A stretch of 6,970 nt of DNA. Source: Kiritimatiellia bacterium. Lineage in GTDB: Bacteria; Verrucomicrobiota; Kiritimatiellia; RFP12; UBA1067. The translations under genes and the position numbers were made by a program. Of this stretch, positions 4,950 through 6,970 are shown piece by piece; the stretch's first letter is position 1, and every line of letters starts with the position of its first letter. The DNA lies in the NCBI GenBank assembly GCA_017430155.1, contig JAFRNO010000608.1:1-6970 (forward strand), read 5' to 3'. Under the pieces are notes generated by a model that made no database searches, was not told where the DNA came from, and was given only the letters and a program-made list of their open reading frames with translations.

Positions 4950-4976
4950 GCCCCCTGCCCACCACTTGCAGGGGGC
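4950..4976. repeat. GC-rich hairpin related to terminator 1
   Basis: Nine-base arms GCCCCCTGC and GCAGGGGGC enclose a 9-base loop. The stem shares the CCCCTGC/GCAGGGG core of the hairpin at 4859-4881, so the arms of the two structures could also pair with each other. There is no T tract directly after it. Confidence 0.6.
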
Positions 4977-4986
4977 TTGCACGAGA

Positions 4987-5017
4987 GGCGCACGGTCGGC
5001 TGGCCGTGCGCCTTTTT
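4987..5017 (+). terminator. Strong intrinsic terminator
   Basis: A 9-bp stem GGCGCACGG/CCGTGCGCC with an 8-base loop is followed by TTTTTGTG and, further on, a second T run. This is the clearest terminator of the rightward lysogenic operon. Confidence 0.8.
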
Positions 5018-5044
5018 GTGCATTTTTTTGACACCCGTTTTCGG

Positions 5045-5070
5045 GGGCGACATGCGTTTCGCCCTTTATT
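5045..5070 (+). terminator. Possible weak terminator
   Basis: A 6-bp stem GGGCGA/TCGCCC with an 8-base loop is followed by TTTATTCTT. It would be a back-up to the stronger hairpin upstream. Confidence 0.35.
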
Positions 5071-5090
5071 CTTGCGGGTTTCATGCGTAT

Positions 5091-5138
5091 TCAAGTTGAT
5101 TCAAATTTAACACTAGTGTGAAATTTGAATCATCTTGA
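5091..5138. repeat. 48-bp AT-rich imperfect palindrome
   Basis: The inner core ACACTAGTGT (5110-5119) is a perfect palindrome. Outside it, TGATTCAAATTT (5097-5108) pairs with AAATTTGAATCA (5121-5132), and TCAAG (5091-5095) pairs with CTTGA (5134-5138). Only two of 24 pairs mismatch (5109/5120 and 5096/5133). It is likely a site for a dimeric DNA-binding protein, and its role is unknown. Confidence 0.75.
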
Positions 5139-5142
5139 TTTT

Positions 5143-5243
5143 GGGCTTTTAGGGCTTGCAACCCCGTCTTGGGCTTTTAGGGCTTGTAAATCAATTTGAT
5201 TGATTTTGGGCTTTTAGCGCTTTTAGGGCTTCTAGCCCTTGCG
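5143..5243. repeat. Array of a 9-bp GGGCTTTTA unit
   Basis: Eight units of a 9-base word close to GGGCTTTTA occur in three blocks: two at 5143-5160, two at 5171-5188, and four at 5208-5243 (the last, GCCCTTGCG, is degenerate). A short inverted repeat AAATCAA/TTGATTT (5188-5206) lies between blocks two and three. The array stops 4 bases before the -35 box of the downstream promoter. Confidence 0.75.
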
Positions 5244-5247
5244 GCGT

Positions 5248-5276
5248 TTGAAATTGCTCGCTCGCGCGCCTATAAT
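5248..5276 (+). promoter_or_regulatory. Near-consensus sigma70 promoter of the rightward operon
   Basis: TTGAAA (5248-5253), a spacer of exactly 17 bases, and a perfect TATAAT (5271-5276). The start would be near 5283, leaving a GC-rich leader of about 100 bases that contains a small hairpin (GGCGC/GCGCC, 5329-5342) before the first gene. The adjoining 9-bp array suggests control by a bound protein. Confidence 0.75.
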
Positions 5277-5382
5277 GGCGGCGTCTTGCGGGCATCATCT
5301 CCTGCTTGATTGGTTTTGGTACGAACACGGCGCGGCGGCGCCGACGGCGCGCGGGTGCGCGTTCCGCCCTCGAGGATTTGAG

Positions 5383-5892
5383 ATGGAAGCGAACGAAAAA
5401 AATCTGGCGCATGTCGCCGATCTGATCGAGAAGGCCAGGTTCGCCGGGCTGGAGGGCTGCCGCTGGCTTGCGCAGTTCACGATCGAGGAGATCACGCGCG
5501 GCTACAATGGCATCGGTCCGGAGTTCATGCCCGAATGGCTGCGGGACGTGACGTCGGACAGGCTCGCCCTCTTCGCGCCGTGCGCTGTGATCCACGACCT
5601 GCGCAACGACGTTTCCGACGGCACGCGCGCGGCGTTCCTCCAGGCCAACGACGAGTTCCGGCGCAACTGCCTGAAGATGGCCGACCTGGAGTATCCGCCG
5701 CAGCCGGGCGTCGAGGACGACCTGAAGCGCGCCCGGGCGAAGGCCGTTGCGGAGGTTCTCTACTGTTTCGTGAGCGCGGACGGTTTCGGCTGGAAGGCGT
5801 GGCTTGAGGCGCACGAGCGGTTTATGCAACGCACGGCCGCGACAAGCGCGGCCGCTCCCGCAGTTTACCCCCAAAGAAAGGAAAAAACATGA
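5383..5892 (+). CDS. Phage protein with phospholipase-A2-like motif spacing
   Basis: 169 residues. ATG 5383-5385 was chosen because GAGGA lies 6 bases upstream and any longer start would lie at or before the promoter. The order Y41-N-G-I-G45, then C67-x-x-x-H71-D72, then A88-N-D-E-F92 recalls the Ca-loop, HD active-site pair and following helix of the phospholipase A2 fold as seen in parvovirus VP1. The usual Tyr three residues after HD is replaced (L-R-N follows), so activity is doubtful. There is no signal peptide or TM helix. The C-terminus (residues about 147-169) is Ala-rich and partly encoded by an 8-bp GC-rich hairpin. It overlaps the lipoprotein gene by ATGA. A role in lysis or virion entry is inference. 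The alternative is an unknown helical phage protein. Confidence 0.7.
   Translation: MEANEKNLAHVADLIEKARFAGLEGCRWLAQFTIEEITRGYNGIGPEFMPEWLRDVTSDRLALFAPCAVIHDLRNDVSDGTRAAFLQANDEFRRNCLKMADLEYPPQPGVEDDLKRARAKAVAEVLYCFVSADGFGWKAWLEAHERFMQRTAATSAAAPAVYPQRKEKT
5834..5854. repeat. Perfect 8-bp GC hairpin, possible REP-like element
   Basis: CGGCCGCG, loop ACAAG, CGCGGCCG. It lies inside the last codons of the preceding gene and has no T tract, so it is not an intrinsic terminator. It resembles short repetitive extragenic palindromes, but only this one copy is present in the window. Confidence 0.45.
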
Positions 5893-6419
5893 AGAAACTG
5901 ATGATGATGATGCTCGCCGCGTGTGCGGCGGCGATTACGGGATGCGTCTCGATGGAAGTCGAGGACTACGGCTACGACGTCGTGAAGGATGCAGCCGGCA
6001 ACCCTGTGTGCGACACCAACGGTGTCGTGCAGACCGTGTACAAGGGCCAGAAGTGGGACTTCAACAAAAACATGGTCGACCAGGCCTACGACGATGTGGA
6101 CTTCAAGCGCATGAAGGGCAACGAGATCGCCCTGCGGATCTCGAACTACAAGGATCTGGTCTCGCCGGAACTCAACAAGGTGGTGGAGACATCGTTCAAG
6201 GGCGCGGCGGAGCTGGCCGCGAAGATCGGAGCAGCAATCGCCACGAGCGGCGGCAGCGTGGCTGGCGACGCGGCGGCGGCGGCGATCACGCAGTCCGTCA
6301 AGAACTACATATCGAAAGGTGGCAGCGTGGAGAACGCTACCGTCACCTGCGAGGGCAGCAACTGCACGATCACCGACGGCACCGTCACCGAGGTGTGCGA
6401 GGACTGCATCGCGAAGTAA
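5889..6419 (+). CDS. Phage lipoprotein of the rightward operon
   Basis: 176 residues from ATG 5889-5891, preceded by AAAGGA and overlapping the upstream stop by ATGA. The N-terminus is a lipoprotein signal: K2-K3, a Met/Ala-rich core, lipobox I16-T-G-C19. An earlier LAAC (Cys12) is possible but gives a short hydrophobic core. The mature protein starts with an acidic, Tyr-rich stretch (residues 20-90). It then has a Gly/Ala-rich helical part (about 108-135) and a Cys-rich end with C154-x4-C159 and C170-x-x-C173, likely disulphides or a metal site if periplasmic. In a late phage operon a lipoprotein is often an outer-membrane spanin or an exclusion factor. It is longer than typical o-spanins, so I leave the role open. 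Confidence 0.75.
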   Translation: MKKLMMMMLAACAAAITGCVSMEVEDYGYDVVKDAAGNPVCDTNGVVQTVYKGQKWDFNKNMVDQAYDDVDFKRMKGNEIALRISNYKDLVSPELNKVVETSFKGAAELAAKIGAAIATSGGSVAGDAAAAAITQSVKNYISKGGSVENATVTCEGSNCTITDGTVTEVCEDCIAK

Positions 6420-6444
6420 GAAGACGGCGCGGAGACACGATCGG

Positions 6445-6780
6445 ATGGACGCTGACACGATAATACAGGGCGGAGGACTGGTACTCTCCGGCGCGGCGGT
6501 TGCCAAAGCAGGCGACTGGCTCATGGCGTGGCTTCGCTCGAGGAACCAGAAGACGGCAATTGAGCCGAACCCGCTGCCTGTTGACAAGCTCGACAAGTAC
6601 GTCACGCGCGGCGAGTTCAACCGCCATGTGGAGCAGAACGAGGCCGCGCACACCGAGGTATTCCGCCGTCTGACGGAAAACGAGCAGACGACCGCCCGGC
6701 AGGACGGCAAGCTCGACGAGATCGGCAGCGACGTGAAGACCATCAAGGACATACTCATCGGAAAGGCGCTGAAGAAATGA
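6445..6780 (+). CDS. TM plus coiled-coil protein, Mu gp25/DUF2730-like
   Basis: 111 residues from ATG 6445-6447, with GGAGA 9 bases upstream. Residues about 8-29 form one hydrophobic segment (GGGLVLSGAAVAKAGDWLMA), moderately strong as a TM helix. Residues 47-104 are charged and helical with heptad character (YVTRGEFNRHVEQNEAAHTE and RLTENEQTTARQDGKLDEIG). A short N-terminal TM followed by a coiled coil, placed just before a small winged-helix-like gene, matches the arrangement of Mu gp25 (DUF2730) ahead of the packaging genes. The family assignment is by architecture and position, not by detailed motif. A holin or spanin partner is the alternative. It overlaps the next gene by ATGA. Confidence 0.72.
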   Translation: MDADTIIQGGGLVLSGAAVAKAGDWLMAWLRSRNQKTAIEPNPLPVDKLDKYVTRGEFNRHVEQNEAAHTEVFRRLTENEQTTARQDGKLDEIGSDVKTIKDILIGKALKK

Positions 6781-6970
6781 ACGCGAACGACCCGGCCGTG
6801 CAGCTGAGAATACGCACCGCGCTCCAGACGCTGGAGCGCATCCCCGTTGGACTCACCGCCGACGCCCTCGTGCGCCAGGTGGATTCCCTCGTGGGCGACC
6901 CCACAAGCCCCATCGAGGGCGAGGAGCTCCTGACGTTCCTGGTGCGCAAGCGCTGGGCCTATACGCTCAC
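6777..6970 (+). CDS. Small winged-helix-like phage protein, partial (right edge)
   Basis: The first 64 codons are visible and open to the window end. ATG 6777-6779 overlaps the upstream TGA (ATGA). The visible pattern is helix (VQLRIRTALQTLERIP), then 'GLTADALVRQVDSLVG', then 'IEGEELLTFLVRKRWAYTLT'. This three-helix plus strand order suits a winged helix and recalls the small phage proteins that follow DUF2730 genes in Mu-like phages (VpaChn25_0724 family). Those sit ahead of the DUF3486 and terminase genes, which would then lie to the right. The assignment is from memory of the pattern and is tentative. The reading frame is likely real because of the coupled start. Confidence 0.6.
   Translation, partial: MNANDPAVQLRIRTALQTLERIPVGLTADALVRQVDSLVGDPTSPIEGEELLTFLVRKRWAYTL

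Larger units (their letters stand above)
4775..5382. other. Non-coding control block between the lysogenic and rightward operons
   Basis: About 600 bases without a convincing gene on either strand. Left to right it holds an unremarkable 80 bases, a cluster of hairpins and terminators (4859-5070), an AT-rich imperfect palindrome (5091-5138), a 9-bp repeat array (5143-5243), a strong promoter (5248-5276) and a GC-rich leader. The open frames that cross it lack ribosome binding sites and run through the hairpins and repeats. Confidence 0.7.

Noticed and set aside
4687..5094. A minus-strand frame across the hairpin cluster
   Set aside because: It crosses several terminators and palindromes, has no ribosome binding site and gives a basic, Cys/Arg-rich product typical of non-coding sequence.
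5143..5243. CRISPR array
   Set aside because: Units are only 9 bp, mostly adjacent, with no regular unique spacers and no cas genes nearby.
5191..5874. A 227-codon minus-strand frame whose end reads LEALKALKAQNQ
   Set aside because: The Leu-Lys-Ala end is simply the translation of the 9-bp repeat array, and the frame lies antisense to the 5383-5892 gene and its promoter.
5865..6758. A 297-codon minus-strand open frame opposite the lipoprotein and TM genes
   Set aside because: The plus-strand genes have ribosome binding sites, ATGA overlaps and a lipoprotein signal. The minus frame lacks these and runs through all of them.
1..6970. tRNA or rRNA genes
   Set aside because: I saw no cloverleaf with a TTCGA-type T-arm or conserved rRNA segments on either strand.

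Overview
The window looks like the control and junction region of a temperate phage, most likely a prophage of the Mu-like, siphovirus-type kind. The DNA is largely GC-rich. Lipoprotein signal peptides with lipoboxes, strong GGAGG ribosome binding sites and sigma70-type promoter boxes point to a Gram-negative host. I cannot name the host from this sequence alone.

Left half (positions 1 to 3434, minus strand): one long, tightly packed operon read leftward from a promoter at about 3499-3527. In order of transcription it holds a Ner/Cro-like HTH protein (3252-3434), a 35-aa ORF (3148-3255), a one-TM acidic protein (2964-3143), a small lipoprotein (2683-2964), a zinc-ribbon protein (2474-2683), a Cys/Asp-rich protein (2277-2474), three proteins I do not recognise (1744-2280, 1299-1718, 913-1296) with a 39-aa membrane microprotein (794-913) after the last, an excisionase-like HTH protein (537-770), and the N-terminal 180 residues of a DUF3102-like protein that runs off the left edge. 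Almost every junction is an ATGA, TGATG or TAATG overlap, so translation is probably coupled along the operon. No transposase, integrase or replication gene is visible. Such genes could lie beyond position 1.

Centre (3435 to 4774): the switch. A short XRE-type repressor with a C-terminal helical/coiled-coil tail (3558-3887) is divergent from the early operon. Copies of a GTAG-N2-CTAC dyad lie in the early promoter, just ahead of the repressor start, and (degenerate) inside the repressor gene. The repressor overlaps by GTGA a 296-aa protein with one N-terminal TM helix (3884-4774). Its position in the lysogenic operon and visibly lower GC suggest an immunity, exclusion or lysogenic-conversion gene. 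This is the best candidate for an undescribed function.

Non-coding block (4775 to 5382): a run of hairpins and terminators, including a perfect 28-bp palindrome, then a 48-bp AT-rich imperfect palindrome, then an array of a 9-bp GGGCTTTTA unit, then a near-consensus sigma70 promoter (TTGAAA, 17 bp, TATAAT).

Right part (5383 to 6970, plus strand): the start of a rightward operon that resembles the pre-terminase/lysis segment of Mu-like phages. It holds a protein with phospholipase-A2-like motif spacing (5383-5892), a lipoprotein (5889-6419), a TM plus coiled-coil protein like Mu gp25/DUF2730 (6445-6780), and the start of a small winged-helix-like protein (6777 to the edge). All functional statements rest on reading the sequence and remembered family patterns. 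No searches were run.
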